Below the pieces are notes generated by a model. The model saw nothing but the letters and a program-made list of their open reading frames with translations, was not told where the DNA came from and did no database searches. This document shows positions 16,686 to 24,653 of a DNA stretch of 64,000 nucleotides, in pieces. This stretch comes from Lutibacter agarilyticus (lineage in GTDB: Bacteria > Bacteroidota > Bacteroidia > Flavobacteriales > Flavobacteriaceae): assembly GCF_900188235.1 (NCBI RefSeq), contig NZ_FZNT01000006.1, positions 62,001 to 126,000 on the forward strand. The letters are read 5' to 3'. A program made the position numbers and the translations under genes. Position 1 is the stretch's first letter, and every line of letters begins with the position of its first letter.

Positions 16686-18737
16686 TTATATGGGTAATGT
16701 AAATTTAAAGAGACTTCCCTTTCCAACTTCACTTTTAACCCAAATTTTTCCGCCAATTTTTTCAATAAATTCTTTACATAGTACCAAACCTAAACCAGAT
16801 CCTTTTTCATTTTCAGTTCCCCTAGAAGAACTATTTGTAGCGGTTTTAAATAGTTTTTTGCAATTTTCGTCATTTATTCCAACACCATTATCAGCAACAG
16901 AAATTTCAATATGTTTTTGTTTTTGTATAGCTGAAATGGTAATTATTCCATTTTTTTTAGTGAATTTAATGGCATTTGAAATTAAATTTCGTAAAACGGT
17001 TTTTAATAAATCAATATCAGTATGAATTTCAATTTCATTTGTTTTAATATAATTTAATGCAATATGTTTAAATTTAGCAGTTGTTTTAAAGTTGCTAACC
17101 ATTTCATCAATTGCAGATGATAAATTAATTTTTTGAGGCGTGTACACAATTCGTCCTGATTGGGATTTTGCCCAGTTTAATAAGTTGTCTAGAAGATCTA
17201 ATGTGTTTTTTGCAGACGAATTTATAATAGATAAATACTGCTTGTTTTTATCAGCATCATACTTTTTTTCATTTTTAACCAATAGTTCAGAAAATCCTAA
17301 AATGTTATTAAATGGACTTCGTAAATCATGTGCAATTATAGAGAATAGTTTGTCTTTTGAAGTATTTAATTCTTTTAATTCTTGATGTACTTTTTTACGA
17401 TCTGTAATATCTCTAACGCTCGCAATCACTTCATTTTTATTTAAAAAAGAAAATTTGGCTTCAAAATATTTTAATTCATCCATTTGTATGGAGTATTCCA
17501 TTTCAGAACTTCCGGTTTCTAAAGTTTCAGTTATTTTTTCTTGAATAGAGAGGGCGAGTTCTTTTTCAAATATTTCTGAAATAGATTTATGAATAAATTC
17601 TTTAGGATCCGATAATAATTTTAAATCTTTATTTTCTTGATAAAAATCAATAAAAACACCTTTTTTGTTGAAATGAAATATATAGTCGGGTATGGTTTTT
17701 AAAATAGCTTTCAGTTTTTCTTTACTTTCTTTTAGGGCATTTTCTATATTATGGTGCTCTGTAATATTTACGGCTAAACCAGATACTCCTATTATTTCAC
17801 CTTCTAAAAAAATGGGATTCAGAGATACTTGGTAAAATTCCTTGTTATGACCTTCTTTATTCAAATAATCAAAAACAATTTGTTTTCCTGCAAGTGCTTT
17901 ATCGTACTTCGATTTCCAAAAATCAAATAATCTAGGAGTAAGATAGCTTAAGGAGTTCAATCCTTTATAGATCTCATTATTAAATGTTTTTAAATAATTA
18001 TCTTTATAAATAGTATTGTAAATGTTAAAGTTGTAATTTCTATCAATTGTCCATATTCCTTGTTCTCTGTTATTTATTAAAGAGTTTAAATATGATTCTC
18101 GTTCTTCAACTATTTCTTTAGATTTTTTCAAATCATTGTTCATTAATTCTTGTGTTATTTTTTGAGCTATAATAACTTCTTTTGAACGATTAATATTCTT
18201 CATGATTGTTTTTAATACTAAAACAATTGATACAGAAATTATAATGTATGAACTTATCATGTCAAACACGTGGTCTCCCTCGGTTAGATAAGAGAATTGT
18301 ATTGCTTGAGGGCTTAAGTAGCTGAATACAGCTAAAAATGTGTAAATAATTATATTTAAACTTAACAATGGGATGTAGTTTTTATTATAAAATCCTAGGA
18401 TATAAATATTAAGTCCTAAGAAAACTAACACACTTGAACCATTAATTCCTGCATTGTAAAACCACCCTAAAATTGAAAACGAATATAATATTAGAGTGAA
18501 TATTAGTTTAGAAACTTTAAAGTAATTTTTGAAATTGCTAAGCCAAATTAATAAAATTCCAAGGGCTGAAGTAATTAAAAATAAGATTGAAATAAATAAA
18601 GGTTGATAAATAAAAAAGGACTGAGCAAAACCGCATAGTGAAAAGATGAATAGCAATATGCAAATTTCATTAAAAATCTGATAATCAAGTGGAAGTTTCT
18701 TGTTTCGCTCCCAAATTTTTTGGACAAATTGGTGCAT
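16686..18737 (-). CDS. Membrane PAS sensor histidine kinase
   Basis: 683 residues. About six transmembrane helices fill residues 22-178, followed by a short coiled segment (180-215) and two PAS domains (about 216-330, ending 'GLAVNITEHHNIENALKESK', and 340-450, ending 'SVRDITDRKKVHQELKEL'). The HisKA dimerisation helix has the phospho-acceptor H470 in 'FSIIAHDLRSPFNN'. The HATPase domain shows 'NLISNAIKFTKKNG' (N box), 'VADNGVGIND' (G1) and 'GSGLGLVLCKEF' (G2). No response regulator gene is adjacent, so it is an orphan kinase here. The membrane sensor region is of unknown specificity. Confidence 0.9.
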   Translation of the reverse strand: MHQFVQKIWERNKKLPLDYQIFNEICILLFIFSLCGFAQSFFIYQPLFISILFLITSALGILLIWLSNFKNYFKVSKLIFTLILYSFSILGWFYNAGINGSSVLVFLGLNIYILGFYNKNYIPLLSLNIIIYTFLAVFSYLSPQAIQFSYLTEGDHVFDMISSYIIISVSIVLVLKTIMKNINRSKEVIIAQKITQELMNNDLKKSKEIVEERESYLNSLINNREQGIWTIDRNYNFNIYNTIYKDNYLKTFNNEIYKGLNSLSYLTPRLFDFWKSKYDKALAGKQIVFDYLNKEGHNKEFYQVSLNPIFLEGEIIGVSGLAVNITEHHNIENALKESKEKLKAILKTIPDYIFHFNKKGVFIDFYQENKDLKLLSDPKEFIHKSISEIFEKELALSIQEKITETLETGSSEMEYSIQMDELKYFEAKFSFLNKNEVIASVRDITDRKKVHQELKELNTSKDKLFSIIAHDLRSPFNNILGFSELLVKNEKKYDADKNKQYLSIINSSAKNTLDLLDNLLNWAKSQSGRIVYTPQKINLSSAIDEMVSNFKTTAKFKHIALNYIKTNEIEIHTDIDLLKTVLRNLISNAIKFTKKNGIITISAIQKQKHIEISVADNGVGINDENCKKLFKTATNSSSRGTENEKGSGLGLVLCKEFIEKIGGKIWVKSEVGKGSLFKFTLPI

Positions 18738-18936
18738 GGTAATAAAATTTAAAAATCTATAGCAATTTAAGATAAACCTAGTTCCAAAGTTGTTTATATC
18801 AAATTTTTGATTTAAAATTAAGAATAACTTTCATATAAAACAACCTTTTTAAGATATTTAATACTTTTTAATCTTAAATAATGGAATTTCTAAAATATTG
18901 ATTTTTAATAATATTTCAAAAAAATAAAAGAAAAAT

Positions 18937-19893
18937 CTAACCTTGTTCTTGAGCTAAAACTTCACGAACAGCCAAATCATATGCTTTGATGCTTTTTGCT
19001 TTTTTAATTTTTTTGAAAGTTTTACGAGAATCTGAAAAAGTAGTAGAGAAATACTCCCAAAAACTTGTCATTTTCAACAATAAATGATGTTGACCAGAAA
19101 GTGCCTCGCCATATTGATTGTAAATTTCAGCATGAAAGTCTTCAAATACTTGCATTTTTGAAGTTGGATATTCCAATGTATTGTTTTTAATCATACTCGG
19201 TAAAAAAGGATCTGAGATTAGCCCTCTACCTATCATCCAATTATTTATTGAAGGGAAACGCTCTTGCAGCTCTTTAAACGTTGTTACAGATGTTATATCA
19301 CCGTTGTAATATAGTTTATGTGTTGTATTGTTGATGCATTTTTCAAAAGCGTCTAAATCAACACCTCCTTTATACAATTGTTTTCCAATACGTGCGTGAA
19401 TAGCAATATTTTTAAGTGGGAATTGTTCTAAAACAGGCAGCGTTTTTAAAATTTCATTGCTATTTTCATAACCCATTCGCATTTTCATTGAAATAGTAAT
19501 GTGGCATTTTTCGTACACTTCTTGAAGAATTTGTTCAATTTTTACAAAATCACAAATTAAACCAGCTCCCATTCCTCGTTTAGTAACCATAGGGTAGGGA
19601 CAACCTAAATTCCAGTTCAATTCTTTATAGCCAAGTTGTTTTACATAATTTGCTACAAATAAAAATTCTTTGGCATCATTTGTCATTATTTGTGGTATTA
19701 CCTCGATATGCTTATTGTTTTCAGGTAAAATATCACGTTCATAAGCTTTTTTGATATCAAGCTTACCATTTAATTTAATGTAAGGAGCATAGAACGTATC
19801 AATACCGCCAAAATAAGTATTGAAAGCATTTCGAAACCGAAAATCTGTAAACCCTTGAAGAGGAGAGGAAAGTAATGAAAAATTTGAATCCAT
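18937..19893 (-). CDS. dus: tRNA-dihydrouridine synthase
   Basis: FMN-dependent enzyme reducing uridine to dihydrouridine in tRNA D-loops. 318 residues form a TIM barrel with a helical tail. Seen: 'SPLQGFTDFRFR' (FMN site), 'NWNLGCPYPMVTKRGMGAGL' with the catalytic C98, 'KMRMGYEN', 'IHARIGKQLYKGG' and 'YNGDI', then 'MIGRGLISDPFL'. The 'NLGCPYPMVTKRGMGAG' form and size resemble DusC-type enzymes. A possible -7 box lies only 8 bases before the ATG, implying a very short leader. Confidence 0.93.
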   Translation of the reverse strand: MDSNFSLLSSPLQGFTDFRFRNAFNTYFGGIDTFYAPYIKLNGKLDIKKAYERDILPENNKHIEVIPQIMTNDAKEFLFVANYVKQLGYKELNWNLGCPYPMVTKRGMGAGLICDFVKIEQILQEVYEKCHITISMKMRMGYENSNEILKTLPVLEQFPLKNIAIHARIGKQLYKGGVDLDAFEKCINNTTHKLYYNGDITSVTTFKELQERFPSINNWMIGRGLISDPFLPSMIKNNTLEYPTSKMQVFEDFHAEIYNQYGEALSGQHHLLLKMTSFWEYFSTTFSDSRKTFKKIKKAKSIKAYDLAVREVLAQEQG

Positions 19894-19901
19894 ATAATCA
19901 G

Positions 19902-19909
19902 CAAATATA
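19902..19909 (-). promoter_or_regulatory. -7 box close to the dus start
   Basis: On the - strand 'TATATTTG' is an exact TAnnTTTG match, 8 bases upstream of the ATG at 19893. If used, the mRNA would have a leader of only a few bases. No clear -33 partner was found. Confidence 0.45.
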
Positions 19910-19987
19910 TAACAAAAGCCTAGTATTTATTGTTTTGTTATTTTTAAAATTCTGATTTAAGGTTTCATGTAAAATTGTATAAAAACA

Positions 19988-20022
19988 AAATAGACTATTA
20001 ATTAAAAATTAATAGTCTATTT
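19988..20022 (-). terminator. Terminator of the kdgK-eda operon
   Basis: A perfect 16-bp hairpin (19988-20003 with 20007-20022, arm 'aaatagactattaatt') with a 3-base loop. On the - strand it is followed by 'ttgttttta'. It lies 44 bases after the aldolase stop. Confidence 0.85.
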
Positions 20023-20066
20023 AACCAAATCTAATATAAATAATAATAATTGTTATAAGGTAATTA

Positions 20067-20735
20067 TTAACCTCTAACTTCTTTAATTAGCGCCATTGCA
20101 TTTTTTACATCTTGCTCTAATTTTGCGTAATCTTTGTTCGCAATAATATCTTTTGAAATCAATTGAGATCCCATACCAACACAAGTAACACCTGCATTAA
20201 ACCATCCTGTTAGGTTTTCTTTGTTTGGAGCAACACCACCAGTTGGCATTACACTTGTCCAAGGTTGAGGACCTGTAATTCCTTTTACAAATTGAGGTCC
20301 GTAAATATCACCAGGGAATAATTTTACAATTTCACAACCTAATTCTTCAGCTTTTGTAATTTCAGTTAAGGTTCCACATCCAGGAGACCATAAAACTTTA
20401 CGACGATTACAAGCAATTGCAATGTCTTCTCTTAAAACAGGAGTAACAATAAAGTTAGCACCTAAAGCCATATATAGTGAAGCAGCTGCAGCATCGGTAA
20501 CTGAACCTACACCCATAATCATACCTGGTAATTCAGCAATTGCATATTTAGTTAATTCACCAAAAACTTCGTGAGCGAAATCTCCACGAGCAGTAAATTC
20601 CATTAATCTTGCACCACCATCGTAACAAGCTTTTAATACTTTTTTACTTAATTCAATATCGTTATTAAAAAACAAAGGAATCATCCCTGTTTCTTTCATT
20701 GCAGTTGCAACTTCTATTCTTGTAAATTGTGCCAT
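20067..20735 (-). CDS. eda: KDPG / 2-keto-4-hydroxyglutarate aldolase
   Basis: Class I aldolase cleaving KDPG to pyruvate and glyceraldehyde 3-phosphate. From the chosen ATG it has 222 residues; the frame runs 19 codons further upstream, but 'MAQFTRIEVATAMKETGMIPLFF' is the normal family start. Seen: the general acid/base E46 in 'ARLMEFTARGD', the Schiff-base lysine K138 in 'EIVKLFPGDIYGP', and 'MPTGGVAPNKENL'. It lies 99 bases after kdgK in one operon. The pair funnels 2-keto-3-deoxygluconate, for example from uronates or alginate, into central metabolism. Confidence 0.93.
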   Translation of the reverse strand: MAQFTRIEVATAMKETGMIPLFFNNDIELSKKVLKACYDGGARLMEFTARGDFAHEVFGELTKYAIAELPGMIMGVGSVTDAAAASLYMALGANFIVTPVLREDIAIACNRRKVLWSPGCGTLTEITKAEELGCEIVKLFPGDIYGPQFVKGITGPQPWTSVMPTGGVAPNKENLTGWFNAGVTCVGMGSQLISKDIIANKDYAKLEQDVKNAMALIKEVRG

Positions 20736-20834
20736 TTTTGTTGTTTTTTGAATTTTAAATAGGAATATTGAACCGCAAGTTATGCGGTTCAACTGTTCCT
20801 AAAAACCAAACTTAATTAATAATAATCAATATTG

Positions 20835-21881
20835 TTATCGAGCAACTCTACCAGAGGCATCTCCACCCATTAATTTATTTACTTCATCAACAGTTACCAA
20901 GTTAGCATCACCCTTAATCGTGTGTTTTAAACAAGAAGCTGCTACTGCAAAGTCAAGTGCATTTTGATCATCTTCTGGGTATTTTAATAATCCATAGATC
21001 AATCCTCCCATAAATGAATCTCCACCACCAACTCTATCTACAATATCAGTAATTTGATATTGACGTGTTTCGTACATTTTTGTACCATCGTATAAAACTC
21101 CAGCCCACGTGTTGTGAGAAGCTGAAATAGAACCTCTTAAAGTAGTAATTACTTTTTTAGCTCTTGGAAATTTTTCGATCATTTGCTCACAAACTGATAA
21201 GAAAGCTTCTGCTTTTACATCATGTCCAGCAGTTTGAACTGCTGCACCGTCTGGCTTAATTCCAAAATGCATTTCTGCATCTTCTTCATTTCCTAAAACA
21301 ACATCACAATAAGAAGTCAATTCAGTCATAATTGCTTCTCTATGAGCATCATCACAGAAATTCCAAAGTTTAGCTCTATAATTTAAATCTGTAGAAATAG
21401 TTAATCCTAATTTGCTAGCAGCTTTAACAGCTTCTAAACAAACATCAGCAGAACTTTGAGAAATAGCAGGTGTAATCCCAGTCCAGTGAAACCATTCAGC
21501 TCCAGCAAATACTTCTTCCCAGTTGATCATTCCTGATTCAATTTCAGACATTGAAGAGTGTGCACGGTCATATACAACTTTAGAACCACGAGAAACTGCA
21601 CCAGTTTCTAAAAAGTAGATTCCTAAACGGTCACCACCATATACAATCTTATCAACACCAACACCTCTTTTACGCATTTCCATCATAGCGCATTCACCAA
21701 TGTCATTTTTTGGTAAACGAGTTACAAAATCAACAGGTACTCCATAATTTGCTAAAGATACTGCTACGTTAGATTCTCCACCTCCATAAACAACATCAAA
21801 ATTGCTTGCTTGAGAAAATCTTAAAAATCCTTGAGGAGCTAATCGCAACATGATTTCTCCAAACGTTACTACTTTTTTCAT
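20835..21881 (-). CDS. kdgK: 2-keto-3-deoxygluconate kinase (PfkB family)
   Basis: Phosphorylates KDG to KDPG, the substrate of the downstream aldolase. 348 residues of ribokinase fold. Seen: N-terminal 'VTFGEIMLRLAPQGFLRFSQ' and 'VVYGGGESNVAVSLANYG' (sugar-binding glycines), and C-terminal 'DRVGGGDSFMGGLIYGL' with the catalytic base D288 and anion hole. The choice of KDG over other sugars rests on the adjacent eda and on 'FLRFSQASNFDVVYGG'. An 18-bp operator-like palindrome lies 26 bases before the ATG. Confidence 0.92.
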   Translation of the reverse strand: MKKVVTFGEIMLRLAPQGFLRFSQASNFDVVYGGGESNVAVSLANYGVPVDFVTRLPKNDIGECAMMEMRKRGVGVDKIVYGGDRLGIYFLETGAVSRGSKVVYDRAHSSMSEIESGMINWEEVFAGAEWFHWTGITPAISQSSADVCLEAVKAASKLGLTISTDLNYRAKLWNFCDDAHREAIMTELTSYCDVVLGNEEDAEMHFGIKPDGAAVQTAGHDVKAEAFLSVCEQMIEKFPRAKKVITTLRGSISASHNTWAGVLYDGTKMYETRQYQITDIVDRVGGGDSFMGGLIYGLLKYPEDDQNALDFAVAASCLKHTIKGDANLVTVDEVNKLMGGDASGRVAR

Positions 21882-21906
21882 TCTTTACTTATGTTTAATT
21901 TTAGTT

Positions 21907-21924
21907 TGTTACATCGTTGTAACA
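21907..21924. promoter_or_regulatory. Operator-like palindrome before kdgK
   Basis: 'TGTTACATCGTTGTAACA' has perfect 7-bp arms around a 4-base centre. It is 26 bases upstream of the kdgK ATG. A TATATTTT stretch just upstream on the - strand (21934-21941) could be the -7 box, so a bound repressor would block transcription. It is nearly identical, in reverse complement, to the site at 22053-22070. Confidence 0.75.
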
Positions 21925-22046
21925 GTTTTTTAAAAAATATAGAATTAGTTAAAATTCTATTTTTATAAACGACTATTTTTTAACTTAAAGGCTTGATTTA
22001 AATTTATTTATTTATGATTTGCCTTTTTTTTTATTGAAAAAATAGA

Positions 22047-22054
22047 TACATTTG
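22047..22054 (+). promoter_or_regulatory. -7 box of the LacI-type regulator gene
   Basis: 'TACATTTG' matches TAnnTTTG. It overlaps the operator that begins at 22053, so the regulator probably represses its own gene. The box overlaps a TTG at 22052 that would otherwise be the longest start. Confidence 0.6.
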
Positions 22055-22070
22055 TTCCAACGATGTAGCA
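22053..22070. promoter_or_regulatory. Second operator-like site, at the regulator promoter
   Basis: 'TGTTCCAACGATGTAGCA' matches the reverse complement of the kdgK site at 16 of 18 positions. The central 'CAACGATGTA' is unchanged. It covers the expected transcription start of the regulator gene. Confidence 0.7.
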
Positions 22071-22084
22071 AATGTATAAAAAAT

Positions 22085-23110
22085 TTGGGAACTAAAAAAA
22101 AAACTACCATAAAAGATATTGCAAATGTTTTGGGATTAACTCCATCTGCAGTTTCTAAAGCATTAAATGACAACCCACGAATCAGTGATAAGACGAAGAT
22201 AGCGGTAAAACAAGTTGCAGAAAATTTAAATTATCAACCTAATCATTTGGCAAGTGCCCTAAGAAGCGGTAAAAGTAATTTAGTAGGTGTAATAATTCCG
22301 CGTAATAACAGTAACTTCTTTTCCTCAGTACTTGAAAAAATGGAAGAAGTACTTAATAAAAAAGGGTATAATATTATAATAACACAGTCTTATGAATCTT
22401 ATAAAAAGGAGTGTTATAATATAGATTCATTATTATTTACCCAAGTTGACGGAATAATTGCTTCAATGGCAAATGAAACTACCAATCTCAAATTTTATGA
22501 AAAAATTAAATCAAAAGGCATTCCTTTAATTCTTTTTGATAGAGGGGAAAATGATTTAAATGTAGATTATGTTGGTATTGATGATTACGATACTAGTTTA
22601 GAGATTGTTGAACATTTGGTTGGTAGTAATTACAAAAGGATTGCGCATATTGGTGGATTTAGTCACACTCGTATTTTTAAAAACAGGATTAGAGGGTATA
22701 TTGATGCTTTACACAAGTTTGATCTTCCGTATGAAGAAGAATTAATGAGTGAAAGTAATCTTACCTTAGAAGATGGAAGAAACATAACAACAGCATTGTT
22801 AAAGTTACCTAATAGACCCGATGCTATTTATGCTGCAGGAGATTATGCAGCTTTAGGTGCCTTACAAGTTTTAAAAGAGCAAAAGGTTAAAGTACCTGAA
22901 GAAATAGCTTTAGTTGGTTTTGGAAACGAACCATTTACGTCTTTTGTTGAACCATCAATATCCACCATTAATCAGCATAGTGCTCAAATAGGTAGGTTAG
23001 CTGCAGAAGCTTTTATAGAGAGAATTAATAATCCAAAGAAAGAAGTGTCACTTAACAAAATTATTTTAAAAGCAGAATTAATTGTTCGAGGTTCTTCAGA
23101 TAGAAATTAG
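22085..23110 (+). CDS. LacI-family transcriptional regulator of KDG metabolism
   Basis: 341 residues from TTG at 22085. An upstream TTG at 22052 lies within the promoter, and the residues it would add (C-S-K-C-I-K-N) look non-family. N-terminal helix-turn-helix: 'TTIKDIANVLGLTPSAVSKA' followed by 'LNDNPRISDKTK' and the hinge 'LNYQPNHLASALRSGKSN'. The rest is a periplasmic-binding-protein-like sugar sensor ('GVIIPRNNSNFFSSVLEKME' to 'TSFVEPSISTINQHSAQIG'). It is divergent from kdgK-eda and flanked by two matching palindromes, so I infer that it controls that operon and itself; the effector may be KDG or KDPG. Confidence 0.88.
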   Translation: MGTKKKTTIKDIANVLGLTPSAVSKALNDNPRISDKTKIAVKQVAENLNYQPNHLASALRSGKSNLVGVIIPRNNSNFFSSVLEKMEEVLNKKGYNIIITQSYESYKKECYNIDSLLFTQVDGIIASMANETTNLKFYEKIKSKGIPLILFDRGENDLNVDYVGIDDYDTSLEIVEHLVGSNYKRIAHIGGFSHTRIFKNRIRGYIDALHKFDLPYEEELMSESNLTLEDGRNITTALLKLPNRPDAIYAAGDYAALGALQVLKEQKVKVPEEIALVGFGNEPFTSFVEPSISTINQHSAQIGRLAAEAFIERINNPKKEVSLNKIILKAELIVRGSSDRN

Positions 23111-23169
23111 AGATACTACTATATATTTTAATTTATAATTATTTTTTATTTTAAAACAGCTATTTAAAG

Positions 23170-23200
23170 TTGAAGTTTAAAATAAATAAGTATATTTTTG
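23170..23200 (+). promoter_or_regulatory. Promoter of the M20 peptidase gene
   Basis: 'TTG' at 23170-23172 and 'TATTTTTG' at 23193-23200 are 20 bases apart, a good fit to the Bacteroidota -33/-7 promoter. It supports ATG 23223 over the upstream TTG at 23202, which lies right behind the -7 box. Confidence 0.65.
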
Positions 23201-23222
23201 AGTGTTATTATCGCATTCTTTT

Positions 23223-24653
23223 ATGAAATTTATACAGCGTTACTTATTAGTTTTATTTTTTTGGTTAGGTCAAATAACGATCTTCTCACAAAATTCTATA
23301 GAAAATTTTAAGGTACTAGTGAACCCTACCGAACCTAAGATGGAGGTAGTTTTGAGTAACTATATACAATTTAATTCGATTAGTGGTAATGAAAAAGAAG
23401 CAGGTGAGTGGTTAAAAAAAGTTTGTAGTGACAAAGGATTACATATTACTTCAATGGGAACAAGAAACGGAAATTATAATTTTTCTGCTTCATTGTATCC
23501 ATTATCAAAACAATTACCAAACATTATTTTTTTAAACCATATTGATGTGGTTCCTTCAGGAGATATAGCAAAATGGGATTACCCTCCATTTTCAGGGAAG
23601 ATTACAGAAACTGAAATTTGGGGTAGAGGTGCTTTTGATAATAAAGGAAACGCCATGATGCAATTGTTTGCATTGTTAGATATAAAAGAAAAATATAAAG
23701 ATATACAATTACCCTACAATATTACTTTCTTAGCAGTTTCAGTTGAAGAAACACAAACAGAAGGTGGTGCACAATTTGTGGTTGAAAATTATTTAGAAAG
23801 TTTAAATCCTGCAGTATTAATTGGTGAAGGTGCTCCTGGTTTAATTGGTATTTTAGACGAAACATCTACAAAACCACTATTTGGAATTTCTGTAGCGCAT
23901 AAAAGAGCTTTGTGGATTGAATTAGAACTTTCAATAAAAACTTTTGGACACGGTTCAGTAACTCCCAATAATTATCCTACAAAAGCGATGAATAAAGCGT
24001 TGCATCGTCTTTTAAAAAAGAAATCAAAAGTAGTTTATAACGATTTAAATGTAGATTTTTTAAAACAATTGGGATATGTTGAAAAAGGATTTAAAGGTTG
24101 GATTTTAAAACATCCAAGGTTATTTAAATGGGTGTTAACACCGCAATTAAGAAAGAAAGAAGAATTATTTGCTTTATTTTCAAATACAACCACTTTAACA
24201 GGTATTCAAAGTAAAGGTGAAACTATTAATGTTATACCTAGTACCATTAAAGCAACCTTAGACTGTAGATTATTGCCTTATGAGTCGAGTGAATTATTTT
24301 TACAGAAGTTAAAGAAAAGGTTGAATAACGATAACATAAAGGTAACAATTAAAGAAAATATGCCTGATGTAATTCCATCAGACAATCAAACAAAGTATTA
24401 TCAATGCATTGAAAGAGGATTGTTACAATCGTATCCAGATAGTGACGTAATTACTACGTTGTTACCAAATTTTAACGATGTTGGTATTTTTAGACTTTTT
24501 AAAGTCCCTGCTTATGCCATAACACCACTTGTTTTAGAACGGGAATATTTAGAACATATTCATAATGAAAATGAACGTATACCTATTGATAATTTAAATA
24601 AGGGAAAAAATGCTTATGTAAGCATTATGAATGAAATATTAAAGAAACAATAA
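23223..24653 (+). CDS. Exported M20-family metallopeptidase
   Basis: 476 residues from the chosen ATG. Signal peptide about 1-23 ('MKFIQRYLLVLFFWLGQITI' then 'FSQ'), so it is periplasmic or outer-membrane associated. Zinc-peptidase motifs: 'FLNHIDVVPSGD' (first metal histidine and aspartate), 'WGRGAFDNKGNAMMQ' (bridging aspartate), and 'VSVEETQTEGGAQF' (catalytic glutamate pair). It has the dimerisation insert and 'TTLLPNFNDVGIFR'. It probably acts as a dipeptidase or carboxypeptidase. The stop abuts the uvrB stop on the other strand with no gap. Confidence 0.88.
   Translation: MKFIQRYLLVLFFWLGQITIFSQNSIENFKVLVNPTEPKMEVVLSNYIQFNSISGNEKEAGEWLKKVCSDKGLHITSMGTRNGNYNFSASLYPLSKQLPNIIFLNHIDVVPSGDIAKWDYPPFSGKITETEIWGRGAFDNKGNAMMQLFALLDIKEKYKDIQLPYNITFLAVSVEETQTEGGAQFVVENYLESLNPAVLIGEGAPGLIGILDETSTKPLFGISVAHKRALWIELELSIKTFGHGSVTPNNYPTKAMNKALHRLLKKKSKVVYNDLNVDFLKQLGYVEKGFKGWILKHPRLFKWVLTPQLRKKEELFALFSNTTTLTGIQSKGETINVIPSTIKATLDCRLLPYESSELFLQKLKKRLNNDNIKVTIKENMPDVIPSDNQTKYYQCIERGLLQSYPDSDVITTLLPNFNDVGIFRLFKVPAYAITPLVLEREYLEHIHNENERIPIDNLNKGKNAYVSIMNEILKKQ

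Noticed and set aside
20736-20792. Longer KDPG aldolase starting at 20792
   Set aside because: The extra 19 residues are untypical and the family starts at 'MAQFTRIEV' (20735), preceded by an A-rich leader usual for this phylum.
22052-22084. Longer LacI-type regulator starting at TTG 22052
   Set aside because: This TTG is part of the TACATTTG promoter box and the operator, and the added residues do not fit the family's N-terminus.
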